Assembly: GCA_039028155.1 (NCBI GenBank) | Contig: JBCCIS010000005.1 | Location: 62,001-126,000 of the forward strand | Origin: Pseudomonadota bacterium | Lineage (GTDB): Bacteria > Pseudomonadota > Alphaproteobacteria > SP197 | Length of the DNA: 64,000 nt | Direction: 5' to 3' | Shown here: piece after piece, positions 8,817 through 17,064 of the stretch | Layout: each line of letters begins with the position of its first letter | Position numbering within the stretch: the stretch's first letter is position 1 | The notes under the pieces: model-generated | The model's input: the letters and a program-made list of their open reading frames with translations, nothing else | Database searches by the model: none | Told to the model about the DNA's origin: nothing | Made by a program: the position numbers and the translations under genes

Positions 8817-10916
8817 CTAGAGATCAAGCACGACGCCCAGATCGTTGCCGCAGCTCGCTTCGCCGGTTTCCGACCGGGGCGTCGCGCAGCAGATGAGCAC
8901 CTCGTCGTCGGCGCGCGGCGCGCTCGGCTCTTCGACATAATCCACACTGCCGCACGTGAGGCGCGTGGCGCAGGTGCCGCAGACGCCGGATCGGCAGGCG
9001 TAGTTGGGGCTAAGGCCGGCGGCTTCCGCCAACTCAAGCAATGTGCCGCTGTCCGGTGACCACGTCGCGGTGACATTGGACTGGGCGAAGTTGACGCTGA
9101 CCGGACCATCGACCGCCTCTCCAGGTGTCGGGGGCCGGTTCGGCCGCTTGTCGTGCTTGAGCACCGTTGCCGGCCCGAAGGATTCGTAGTGAATGCGTTC
9201 GTCACGTACGCCAAGCCCGGTCAGGCCGTCATAGAGCGACTGCATGAACGGCCCGGGCCCGCAGAGATAGAAATCGTAGTCGTCGAACGGCAGCAGAGAC
9301 TTCAGCAGATCGACATCGACAAACCCCTCGCTGTCGTGAGTCTCGCCGATTCTGTCGTCGTCGTCGGGGTCGCTGTATCGGATGTGGGCGTTGAACGTCT
9401 CATGCTCGGCAGCGAGTTGCCGAATGTGGCCGCCGAACGCGTGCAGCCGACCGTTTTGGGCGCCATGGACGAAGTAGGTCGGCCGAAACTGCCGGCTTCG
9501 CTTGCCTTTGGCGATGATGAAGTTCGCCATCGCCATCATGGGCGTGATGCCGACACCACCGGAGACCAACACCACCGGACGCTCGCTCTCTTGGTCCAGG
9601 ATGAACTTTCCGCGCGGCGCCATCGCCTCCAGCCGGAAGCCTTTCGCAGCGTTGTCGTGCAGGTAGTTGGAGACTAGTGCCGTGCCGCCCTCTTTCTTGA
9701 TTGAAAGGCGATAGGTCACGTCATTGGGTATGTCGGACAGCGTGTAGGTGCGCAGGGCCGGTTCGTCCTGGCCGGGAATGATCAGGCGGACCGGCAGGAA
9801 CTGGCCGGGTTGATGGCGTGCTGGGGCCTTGCCGTCGGCGCGGCGCAGGTAGAACGACGTGATGACGTCGCTTTCCGGTCTGACATCGCAGACCTCATAG
9901 GGGATATAGGTGTTGCGCTCCTTTTCGGCGGCGATCGACTCGGCCGCCTTTTCCCAGCTGCCGGTGTGGTCGAGCACCGGTGAATAGGTGTCGAAATCGA
10001 AGGCAAGCGGCAGGCTCGCTTCGATACGGATCATCTCGTCAAGGCGGAAGCGGATCAGCCGTTCGGCGCCGGCGAATGCATTGACCTCGTCGCCATCCCA
10101 GATGATGTCGGCCTTGCCGGTCATGGTGACGACATCTCGTGTCTCGAAGTCTACGAAAAGGAAACCGGCCCTGGGGTTCTGCACGATGTTGCCGATCGTG
10201 TTGAAATGGAAGTTGCCGGAGAAATCCGGAACGACGAATGTGCGGTCATCGTCGACCCGTACGAAACCCGGCTTGCCGCCGCGGTGTGAGACATCCGCGC
10301 CTTGTGATGGCGCATCAGCGTCAGCCGCATAGGCCGTCGCGATGAAGAGGGTGTCCGACCGTTCGATCAGATCGCGCGTCCCCTTGTCGAAGCGGTTGCC
10401 GCGGTGGATGGGCCGATCCTGTGAGGGGCTGTCGATTTCCGGCAGAAGCGTGATGGCGCGGCTTTGGATGTATTGGGGGCAATTGCCGAACGACTGGGTT
10501 ACGGCGATGGCGAAGCCGCCCTTCTGGATAGCGGCGATCTTGCCGGTCATGCGGTTGCGCCGCCGGGTCATGGGCTCAATGCCCAGCAGGCCGATAGGCG
10601 CGCCTTCTTTCAGCGTGTTGTTCAACGGGTCGCCGGCGAGCGGCAGGGCGCCGATGTGCAGGGATCGTTCATCGGGTGACGTCATGAAGCCTGGCCGGCC
10701 GGCGACAAGGGACGCCCACGGGCGCCCCTTGTCGTCGACGGTGCCGAGCAGCACGAAGGGTAACTGCGAGTAAAACTCCCGATGTTGGTCGGGCATGTGA
10801 TCGCGTACGAACTGGCGCGCGAATGGCTCGATCTTGTCGCGCACGCCGACGCGCTCCTGCGCCGCCAACTCGCCTTCGTGGAACGGTGAACCCGCATGCG
10901 GCCATCCCTCGGACAT
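8817..10916 (-). CDS. Three-domain fusion: PNPOx-like flavin domain, ferredoxin reductase and plant-type 2Fe-2S ferredoxin
   Basis: A 699-residue fusion. Residues about 40-300 are a pyridoxamine-phosphate-oxidase-like split-barrel flavin domain (FVLLGTVDDKGRPWASLV). Residues about 335-570 form a ferredoxin-NADP reductase module with an FAD-binding RTYTLSD and NAD-binding GGVGITPMMAM. The C-terminal domain binds a plant-type 2Fe-2S cluster with C641-x4-C646-x2-C649 and C676 or C677. It should pass electrons from NAD(P)H through flavin and the cluster to an acceptor, or to its own split-barrel domain. The gene lies 22 bases downstream of the VOC gene, so the two may form an operon. Similar fusions are known but of undefined function; detoxification of an electrophile is one possibility. 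Confidence 0.85.
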   Translation of the reverse strand: MSEGWPHAGSPFHEGELAAQERVGVRDKIEPFARQFVRDHMPDQHREFYSQLPFVLLGTVDDKGRPWASLVAGRPGFMTSPDERSLHIGALPLAGDPLNNTLKEGAPIGLLGIEPMTRRRNRMTGKIAAIQKGGFAIAVTQSFGNCPQYIQSRAITLLPEIDSPSQDRPIHRGNRFDKGTRDLIERSDTLFIATAYAADADAPSQGADVSHRGGKPGFVRVDDDRTFVVPDFSGNFHFNTIGNIVQNPRAGFLFVDFETRDVVTMTGKADIIWDGDEVNAFAGAERLIRFRLDEMIRIEASLPLAFDFDTYSPVLDHTGSWEKAAESIAAEKERNTYIPYEVCDVRPESDVITSFYLRRADGKAPARHQPGQFLPVRLIIPGQDEPALRTYTLSDIPNDVTYRLSIKKEGGTALVSNYLHDNAAKGFRLEAMAPRGKFILDQESERPVVLVSGGVGITPMMAMANFIIAKGKRSRQFRPTYFVHGAQNGRLHAFGGHIRQLAAEHETFNAHIRYSDPDDDDRIGETHDSEGFVDVDLLKSLLPFDDYDFYLCGPGPFMQSLYDGLTGLGVRDERIHYESFGPATVLKHDKRPNRPPTPGEAVDGPVSVNFAQSNVTATWSPDSGTLLELAEAAGLSPNYACRSGVCGTCATRLTCGSVDYVEEPSAPRADDEVLICCATPRSETGEASCGNDLGVVLDL

Positions 10917-10937
10917 CGACTTTCCCCGTTGCTTGCG

Positions 10938-11342
10938 TTAGGCGGCGATGAATTCGACGCGGATGCCGCCGGGAATGGCGCACATCATGTGGCTGGCGGG
11001 ACCGTCGCCTAGCGGTTCGGGCGCGAACTCCACGGTGACATCGTTATTGGCTTTGAGCGCGCCATAAAGATCGTCCAGCGCGTCGGTATTGTCGACGCCA
11101 AGCGCCAGATGGTGAAGGCCGATGATGTTCTTGCGGTCGAACGGCACGGCGGTCTCAGGATCGGCCGCCTGCCAAAGGGTAATCATCGTCGCGCCGTCGG
11201 AAAGGAAGACGGCGGGATAGGTTGGAACCTCGCCAACCTGTTGGTAGCCCAGCGTGTCGACGAAGAACGCGCGTGTCTTGGCGAGGTCGGGGACGGTCAA
11301 ACCGACATGGTGGGCGCCCCGGGTGCGTGCGGTATCTGACAT
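10938..11342 (-). CDS. VOC-superfamily (glyoxalase/dioxygenase fold) protein
   Basis: A 134-residue vicinal-oxygen-chelate protein with two beta-alpha-beta-beta-beta modules. Likely metal ligands are H12 in HHVGLTV, a histidine in GLHHLAL near 72 and E131 near the C-terminus (RVEFIAA). These enzymes include glyoxalase I, fosfomycin resistance proteins, extradiol dioxygenases and epimerases. It is the first gene of a minus-strand pair with the fusion oxidoreductase and is divergent from the LysR gene at 11487, the probable regulator. Confidence 0.85.
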   Translation of the reverse strand: MSDTARTRGAHHVGLTVPDLAKTRAFFVDTLGYQQVGEVPTYPAVFLSDGATMITLWQAADPETAVPFDRKNIIGLHHLALGVDNTDALDDLYGALKANNDVTVEFAPEPLGDGPASHMMCAIPGGIRVEFIAA

Positions 11343-11461
11343 GGTCTCATTCCCCTTGCTGAATGGTGTTCGGCGTCCGCGCGGTGCTGACCGTGTGAGG
11401 CGCCTTGAAGGGGAAATTTATATTTTTGTTCGTCAGATAGAATAGATATAGGATTCAAAAG

Positions 11462-11484
11462 ATTATTGCGTTGAACGGAATAAT
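11462..11484. promoter_or_regulatory. 23-bp near-perfect palindrome abutting the LysR start codon (candidate operator)
   Basis: The half-site ATTATTgCGTT is repeated in inverted form around a central base; only one symmetric position breaks the symmetry. It also fits the LysR T-N11-A rule. It ends two bases before the ATG at 11487, so it covers the ribosome binding position. Binding there would block both transcription and translation starts of the regulator, as in autorepression, and could also act on the divergent VOC gene. Confidence 0.65.
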
Positions 11485-11486
11485 AG

Positions 11487-12386
11487 ATGGATCGCCTACA
11501 AACCATGGCCGTGTTTGTCGCGGTCGCGGAGGAGTCCGGTTTTTCCCCAGCGGCACGCCGGCTGAACCTGTCGGCCGCTTCCGTGACGCGCGCCGTATCA
11601 TCGCTGGAGGACCGGCTTGGCGCGCGCCTCTTCCATCGCACGACCCGAACGGTCCGGCTGAGCGACGCGGGTGAGCGCTATCTCGACGACTGCCGGCGTA
11701 TTCTGGCGGAAGTCGACGAGGCCGATCGGCATGCCGCCGGCACCTACGCGGCGCCGCGCGGCGTCGTCTCGGTGACGGCCTCGGCCCTGTTCGGCCGAAT
11801 GATCATGGCGCCGGCGCTGTTGAACCTCTTGGACCGTTATCCCGAGATCGCCGTCCGCTCGGTCTATGTCGATCGGGTCGTTCATCTTGTCGAGGAAGGC
11901 ATCGACGTCGCGGTGCGGATCGCCGAACTGCCGGACTCATCGCTCAGCGCGGTGCGTGTCGGCCAGGTGCGGCGCGTCTTATGCGCAGCCCCCGACTATC
12001 TCGATCGCCGCGGCCGCCCGGTCGAACCATCCGACCTGCAAGAACACGACCTCATCGACTTCGCCCATATGACGCCTGGCGGCGAGTGGGTGTTCCATAG
12101 GGGAGGCAAGCGACAGGCCTTCAGGCCCCAAGCTCGGCTTCAGGTCAACAACGCGGACCCCGCGATTGCTGCCGCCATGGCTGGGCGCGGCATCACCCGG
12201 GTGCTCTCCTATATGATCGCGCCCTATCTGGCGTCCGGACGGTTGGAGTTGGTGCTTGATGACGTCGCACCGCCGGCGGTGCCGATCCACGTGGTGCACA
12301 AAGAAGCGGGCCAGACCTCCGCGCGCGTGCGTGCGGTCGTCGATCACCTGGTCGAACACCTCAGAAACAACGCGTCGATCCGATAG
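11487..12386 (+). CDS. LysR-family transcriptional regulator
   Basis: A 299-residue LysR regulator of the common CrgA/DmlR-like type: MDRLQTMAVFVAVAEESGFSPAARRLNLSAASVTRAVSSLE gives the winged helix-turn-helix in residues 1-41, with an effector domain from about 90 to 295. There is no clear Shine-Dalgarno; the position is occupied by the palindrome at 11462-11484. Divergent from the VOC/fusion oxidoreductase pair and 66 bases upstream of the co-oriented TauD-type gene, it could control either. Confidence 0.92.
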   Translation: MDRLQTMAVFVAVAEESGFSPAARRLNLSAASVTRAVSSLEDRLGARLFHRTTRTVRLSDAGERYLDDCRRILAEVDEADRHAAGTYAAPRGVVSVTASALFGRMIMAPALLNLLDRYPEIAVRSVYVDRVVHLVEEGIDVAVRIAELPDSSLSAVRVGQVRRVLCAAPDYLDRRGRPVEPSDLQEHDLIDFAHMTPGGEWVFHRGGKRQAFRPQARLQVNNADPAIAAAMAGRGITRVLSYMIAPYLASGRLELVLDDVAPPAVPIHVVHKEAGQTSARVRAVVDHLVEHLRNNASIR

Positions 12387-12452
12387 GCTTCACGGCTTGG
12401 GCTGGTGCTTCTACACTTGCTGGCCGCACGCTGAAGACCGGATGGCAGGACA

Positions 12453-13331
12453 ATGAGCCAGCTCAATATTGAACCGCTGCACGACGCCTTCGGTGCGCGC
12501 GTCACCGGTACTGCGCTGTCGGGTGATGTGGCGCCGTCTGCGATGGCCGAAATCCGCGATGCCATCGACCGTTACGCGCTGCTTTGTTTCCCCGACCAAG
12601 ACATGTCCGACGACAAGCAGCTTGCGTTCACCAGGCTGATTGGCGATCCCGAGCCTGAGCACGTGACATACGGCAAGACCGGCGAAGTCACCTATTTCGG
12701 CACCGTCGGCAACGTCGAGGATGACGGCACCAAACGTGGCAACGCCGACGCCAGTACCCACTATCAGACCGGCAACCAGCTATGGCACTCGGACTCGTCG
12801 TTTCGCGAAGTCCCATCCTTGGTCTCGATCGTTCATGCCTATGAGGTACCGGGCGAGGGCGGCGCAACGGCCTTCGCCAGCATGCGTTCGGCTTATGCCG
12901 CGTTACCGGACGCGCTGCGCGAGACGATCGATCCGCTCCAAGTCGTCCACGACTACGTCTTCTCGAGAAGCCAGGTCGCGCCGGTCGATCCGAACCATGC
13001 GGCATCGCTGCCGCCGGTCATGCATCGCCTGGTCCGTGAGAATCCGTCCAACGGCCTGAAGAACTACTATGTGGGATCACACGCCCGATCGATTCCCGGC
13101 TGGTCCGGCATCGAAAGCCGCCGGTTGCTCGACGACTTGCTGGAGCGCGCGACACAGCCGCAGCATGTCGTGACCCACCAATGGCAGGCTGGCGATTTCG
13201 TCATCTGGGATAACCGTTGTCTCTTGCACCGTGGCACCGGCTATGACGCCGACCGATGGCGCCGCCGCATGCGCCAGACCCGGGTTATCGGCAGCGAGCG
13301 CGGTGTGGTGCCAGGCGCTGCGGCAGCCTGA
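12453..13331 (+). CDS. TauD/TfdA-type Fe(II)/2-oxoglutarate-dependent dioxygenase
   Basis: A 292-residue dioxygenase. The iron triad is visible: H112-x-D114 in LWHSDSSF and H259 in CLLHRGTGYD, followed by an arginine-rich stretch (RRRMRQTRV, about 268-276) that holds the 2-oxoglutarate-binding arginine. Such enzymes hydroxylate taurine, 2,4-D, alkyl sulfates or similar acids using O2 and 2-oxoglutarate in the cytoplasm. AGGA precedes the ATG. It ends two bases before the convergent monooxygenase gene. The substrate is unknown; (R)-specific aryloxyalkanoate or taurine-like acids are plausible. Confidence 0.88.
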   Translation: MSQLNIEPLHDAFGARVTGTALSGDVAPSAMAEIRDAIDRYALLCFPDQDMSDDKQLAFTRLIGDPEPEHVTYGKTGEVTYFGTVGNVEDDGTKRGNADASTHYQTGNQLWHSDSSFREVPSLVSIVHAYEVPGEGGATAFASMRSAYAALPDALRETIDPLQVVHDYVFSRSQVAPVDPNHAASLPPVMHRLVRENPSNGLKNYYVGSHARSIPGWSGIESRRLLDDLLERATQPQHVVTHQWQAGDFVIWDNRCLLHRGTGYDADRWRRRMRQTRVIGSERGVVPGAAAA

Positions 13332-13333
13332 TA

Positions 13334-14950
13334 TCAGCGGCTGATTTCAAAGCCCTCGTAATCGTTGACGCGGATATCCTCGCAGATCTTGCGGTAGGTG
13401 CCGACGCCGCCGACATAGGGCAGGAATACGTGTGGCTTGCCGGGCACGTTGGCGCCGATGTACCAGGAGTTCGCTTGGGGATAGAGGGTTTCGTCGGCGG
13501 TTTCGCGAACATGGTCGACCCAGCGGTTCTCGGCCTCAACCGTCGCCTCAATCCGCGCCATCTGCCCATCGCGCACATGGGCCATGCAATCGGTGACCCA
13601 CTCCACATGCTGTTCGATGGAGGTCATCATGTTCGACAGCACGGACGGACTGCCGGGCCCTGTGATCATGAAGAGGTTGGGGAAACCGGCGACCGTCAGC
13701 CCCAGATAAGTGCGCGGTCCTTCCTGCCACTTCTCACGCAGCGACTGGCCGTCGCGGCCGCGGATGTCGACATTGGTGAGCGCGCCGGTCATGGCATCGA
13801 AGCCGGTGGCAAAGACAATCACGTCGAACGTGTAGTCTCCGTGGGTCGTGCGTACGCCCGTTTCGGTGATCGCCTCGATCGGTGTCGTCTGCAAATCGAC
13901 CAGGGTCACGTTGTTGCGGTTATAGGTCTCGTAGTAGTCGGTATCGACGCACAGGCGCTTGGAACCGAACGGGTGGGATTTCGGACACAAGAGTTCCGCG
14001 ATTTCGGGATCGTTGACGCGCGAGCGAATGTTGTTGCGCACGAACTCGGCGACGGCATCGTTGGCGTTCGCGTCGATCATGATGTCGCCGTAGACATCCA
14101 TGACGTAGAAGCCGCCTTCAGCCCAGCGTCGCTCAATCTCCTGTTGAACGGCGTGGTCCGGCTGTTCGATCAGGGCCTCGTCTTTTGCCGCGGAGTAAAA
14201 CCCGCCGCTTGACCAGCGGCTGAATTCGCGAACTTCGGCGTAGTTCTCCTTGCGCTCGCGCTCGTCATCCGGATCGAGCGGGCCGTTCCATGCGGGGACC
14301 GAGAAGTTCGGCGTGCGCTGGAAGACGGTCAGATGCTTGGCGTCCTGGGCAATGATGGGGATCGACTGAATGGCCGACGAGCCGGTGCCGATGATGCCGA
14401 CGTTGAGACCGCTGAAGTCAACGGGTTCATGGGGCCAAAGACCGGTGTGATAGGTATCGCCTTCGTAGCTCTCGATGCCGAGGATATCGGGCAGGCGCGA
14501 GGCCGAAAGGCAGCCGGTCGCCATAATGAACCAGGCAGCGGTGATAGGCTCGCCGGTGTCGGTTTCAATAGTCCAACGCCCGGCCTCTTGATCCCAGGAC
14601 GCGGCCGTCACCGTCGTGTCGAAGGTGATGTCGCGACGCAAGTCGAAGCGCTCGGTGACATGACTAGCATAGCGCAGGATGTCCGGCTGAACCGAGTAAC
14701 GATCAGGCCACGACCATTCCTGCTGCAGGTCCTCGTCGAACGAATAGGAATAGTCGAGGCTCTCGATATCGCAGCGCGCGCCCGGGTAGCGGTTCCAGTA
14801 CCAGGTGCCGCCGACGTCCGAGCCTTTCTCAAGAACGCGAACCGAAAAGCCCATACCGCGCAGGCGATGGAGCAGATAAAGGCCAGAGAAACCAGCGCCG
14901 ACGACAAGAACATCCAGTTGTCCCGGGCCGCGCCCGTTCTGCTCACTCAT
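13334..14950 (-). CDS. Flavin-containing monooxygenase, Baeyer-Villiger type
   Basis: A 538-residue NADPH/FAD monooxygenase. GAGFSG (residues 18-23) binds FAD; GTWYWNRYPGARCD near 48-61 is typical of cyclohexanone-monooxygenase relatives; YEGDTYHTGLWP near 163-174 matches the Baeyer-Villiger fingerprint (FxGxxxHTxxWP) with a tyrosine in the first place; GTGSSA is the NADP motif. It should insert oxygen next to a ketone in a cyclic or linear substrate. It follows the enoyl-CoA hydratase gene with a 3-base gap, so the two are co-transcribed, linking ketone oxygenation to acyl-CoA degradation. Confidence 0.9.
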   Translation of the reverse strand: MSEQNGRGPGQLDVLVVGAGFSGLYLLHRLRGMGFSVRVLEKGSDVGGTWYWNRYPGARCDIESLDYSYSFDEDLQQEWSWPDRYSVQPDILRYASHVTERFDLRRDITFDTTVTAASWDQEAGRWTIETDTGEPITAAWFIMATGCLSASRLPDILGIESYEGDTYHTGLWPHEPVDFSGLNVGIIGTGSSAIQSIPIIAQDAKHLTVFQRTPNFSVPAWNGPLDPDDERERKENYAEVREFSRWSSGGFYSAAKDEALIEQPDHAVQQEIERRWAEGGFYVMDVYGDIMIDANANDAVAEFVRNNIRSRVNDPEIAELLCPKSHPFGSKRLCVDTDYYETYNRNNVTLVDLQTTPIEAITETGVRTTHGDYTFDVIVFATGFDAMTGALTNVDIRGRDGQSLREKWQEGPRTYLGLTVAGFPNLFMITGPGSPSVLSNMMTSIEQHVEWVTDCMAHVRDGQMARIEATVEAENRWVDHVRETADETLYPQANSWYIGANVPGKPHVFLPYVGGVGTYRKICEDIRVNDYEGFEISR

Positions 14951-14953
14951 GTC

Positions 14954-15760
14954 CTAGCGACCCTTCCAGTTGGGCTTGCGCTTTTCGGCAAAGGCCCGTG
15001 GGCCTTCGATGGCGTCTTCGGAATCGGTCATGGCCTCAAACACCGGGACACCGCTGTTGCCGCGTTTGGTCGCGCGCATGGCTTCGTCGATGGGCAGGTT
15101 CATGATCGCCGGCATGATGGCTTTCATCGCCTGCAGGGCCAGTGATGCACCCTCGCTTAGCTGATCGGCCAGTTCGCGCGTGCGGTTCATCAGCTGGTCG
15201 GCGGGCAGGACCTCTTTGATCAGGCCCCAGTGTTTGGCTTCCTCGGCTGTCATGTGACGGCCGGTAAAGAACAGGTCCATGGCGACGTTGTAGGGAATAC
15301 GGCGCGGCAGGCGCTGGATGGCGCCGGCGCTGGCCAGAAAACCGCGCTCCATCTCTGGCAGCCAGAACTCCGCGTGTTCGGCGGCCAGGATAATGTCGCC
15401 GCATAGCGCAAGCTCGAAACCGCCACCGATCGCGAAGCCGTTGACCGCCGCGATGACCGGCTTGTGCAGATCCCAGAACTCGGTCAGACCGGCGAAACCG
15501 CCGGGCGATTCCTCGACTTCGACGTCTTCACGGGATTCCGCCGCGGCGACAGCCTTCAGGTCCCAGCCGGCGGAGAAGGCACGGTCGCCGGTGCCGGTGA
15601 TGATGCCGATCAGGAGGCCGTCATCGTCCTGCAGGGTCCGAAAGGCCTGGTAAAGCTCCATCGACGTCGCGGCATCAATCGCGTTGACCGGTGGCCTATT
15701 GAGCGTGACCTCCAGGACCTTGCCTCGGCGTGTTGTCGTGACGCTATCGGTTTGTGACAT
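14954..15760 (-). CDS. Enoyl-CoA hydratase/isomerase family protein (crotonobetainyl-CoA hydratase-like)
   Basis: A 268-residue crotonase-fold protein. The oxyanion-hole segments are FSAGWDLK near residue 57 and NGFAIGGGFELALCGD near residues 109-125; catalytic acid positions are in the EMERGFLASAGAIQRLPR region. The overall layout resembles CaiD and other single-domain hydratases. The ATG is preceded by GGCGGGAGGGAAACG. It leads a pair with the monooxygenase gene and follows the acyl-CoA dehydrogenase pair on the same strand after 147 bases, so the four likely serve one pathway. Confidence 0.88.
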   Translation of the reverse strand: MSQTDSVTTTRRGKVLEVTLNRPPVNAIDAATSMELYQAFRTLQDDDGLLIGIITGTGDRAFSAGWDLKAVAAAESREDVEVEESPGGFAGLTEFWDLHKPVIAAVNGFAIGGGFELALCGDIILAAEHAEFWLPEMERGFLASAGAIQRLPRRIPYNVAMDLFFTGRHMTAEEAKHWGLIKEVLPADQLMNRTRELADQLSEGASLALQAMKAIMPAIMNLPIDEAMRATKRGNSGVPVFEAMTDSEDAIEGPRAFAEKRKPNWKGR

Positions 15761-15907
15761 CGTTTCCCTCCCGCCGGGTAGCGCTGCCGTCGGTTGCGAA
15801 ACCAGCGCGCACTACGCCGCCGATCGCTTGCTAGGCATCAGCACTATGCGGCGTCAGGCTATTGAGTCCTCATGCCGGTTGACAACCCATATCCATGTCA
15901 GTCCGCG
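15761..15907. other. Non-coding gap between dehydrogenase and hydratase genes
   Basis: The 147-base gap holds no convincing gene. The GGGAGGG ribosome binding site of the hydratase gene lies at its left edge, and a promoter for the hydratase/monooxygenase pair probably lies here. I see no terminator hairpin. Confidence 0.4.
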
Positions 15908-17053
15908 CTAGGCAGCGGCCGCACGTACCGTCTGGGCGAGCAGGTTGAGGTGATGGCGCATGTCGCCGAAGGATGCGTTCATCATCATCGCGCGTTTCAG
16001 GTGGTGGCCGAGCGGCACATCCATGGTCATGCCCATACCGCCGTGCAGCTGGACGCCCTCCTCGCCGACATGGCGCGCGGCCTGACCGATCAGGAACTTG
16101 GCCGAGCTGGCCGCTTGCCGGCGCACGGTATCGTCCTTGTCCAGACTCAAGGTCACCTCGTAGACCGTCGACTGGGCGAGTTCACACTCGGTGTAGACAT
16201 CGACCATGCGGTGCTGAAGCGCCTGGAACGAGCCGAGTGTCTGACCGAACTGCTCACGGGTTTTCAGGTATTCAAGGGTGGTGCTGTAAACCTCCCACAT
16301 CGATCCCACGGCATCGGCGCAGGCGAACGCGATGGCGTGATCGATAACCCGTTCCAGAACAGGGCAAGCCTGGCCAGCTTCGCCCAGCAAGGCGTCGGCG
16401 CCGACCTTCACGCCATCGAGCAAGATGTTCGCGGCACGGCTGCCGTCCTGGGTGCCATAGCCGGTCATGGTCAGACCGGACACTGACGCCGGCACCAGAA
16501 ACAAACTGAGGCCGTCCCTGCTGCGCTGCCCACCGCTGGTTCGCGCGACGACCACGATGATGTCGGCGTCCTGGGCATAGAAGACGACGTCCTTCTGGCC
16601 GGCCAGCACGTAGCCGTCGCCATCCGGTTTGGCGGTCGTCACGACGTCGTCCAAAGTGTAGCGCGCCTGCCGCTCGCCATAGGCCAACGCCAGTTTCAGC
16701 GACCCATCCGCAACCTGAGGCAGAATATCGTGACGTTGTGCCTCGTTGCCGGCGAACAGGACGGCGTGGCCGCCCAGCACGACCGTCGCCATGTAGGGTG
16801 ACGTTACGAGGCCGCGACCGAACTGTTCGGCGATCAGCATCAGTTCGATCGGGCCGCCGTCCAGGCCGCCACAGGCCTCGGGGAACGGCGCGGCCATGCA
16901 GCCGAGTTCCGCGAGCTGTTGCCAGTGTTCGTCGAGATAACCCTTTGGTGTGGCGACCGCGGCCTGACGTTTGTCGAAGGGATAGAGGTCGGTGACGACC
17001 CTCTCGATGGACTCACGAAAGATGCGCTGGTCTTCGGTCAGGGAAAAATCCAT
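15908..17053 (-). CDS. Acyl-CoA dehydrogenase family protein (FadE-type, second subunit)
   Basis: A 381-residue acyl-CoA dehydrogenase fold. The FAD-binding C-terminal motif EEGVQLHGGMGMTMDVPLGHHLKR is kept (about residues 331-355), while the usual YEG(T) base motif is absent because the chain ends soon after. Paired genes of this kind form alpha2beta2 dehydrogenases for bulky CoA esters such as steroid side chains in actinobacteria and proteobacteria. GAGGAT lies upstream of the ATG, which is 11 bases after the stop of the partner gene, so they are one transcription unit. Confidence 0.88.
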   Translation of the reverse strand: MDFSLTEDQRIFRESIERVVTDLYPFDKRQAAVATPKGYLDEHWQQLAELGCMAAPFPEACGGLDGGPIELMLIAEQFGRGLVTSPYMATVVLGGHAVLFAGNEAQRHDILPQVADGSLKLALAYGERQARYTLDDVVTTAKPDGDGYVLAGQKDVVFYAQDADIIVVVARTSGGQRSRDGLSLFLVPASVSGLTMTGYGTQDGSRAANILLDGVKVGADALLGEAGQACPVLERVIDHAIAFACADAVGSMWEVYSTTLEYLKTREQFGQTLGSFQALQHRMVDVYTECELAQSTVYEVTLSLDKDDTVRRQAASSAKFLIGQAARHVGEEGVQLHGGMGMTMDVPLGHHLKRAMMMNASFGDMRHHLNLLAQTVRAAAA

Positions 17054-17064
17054 GGATCAGATCC

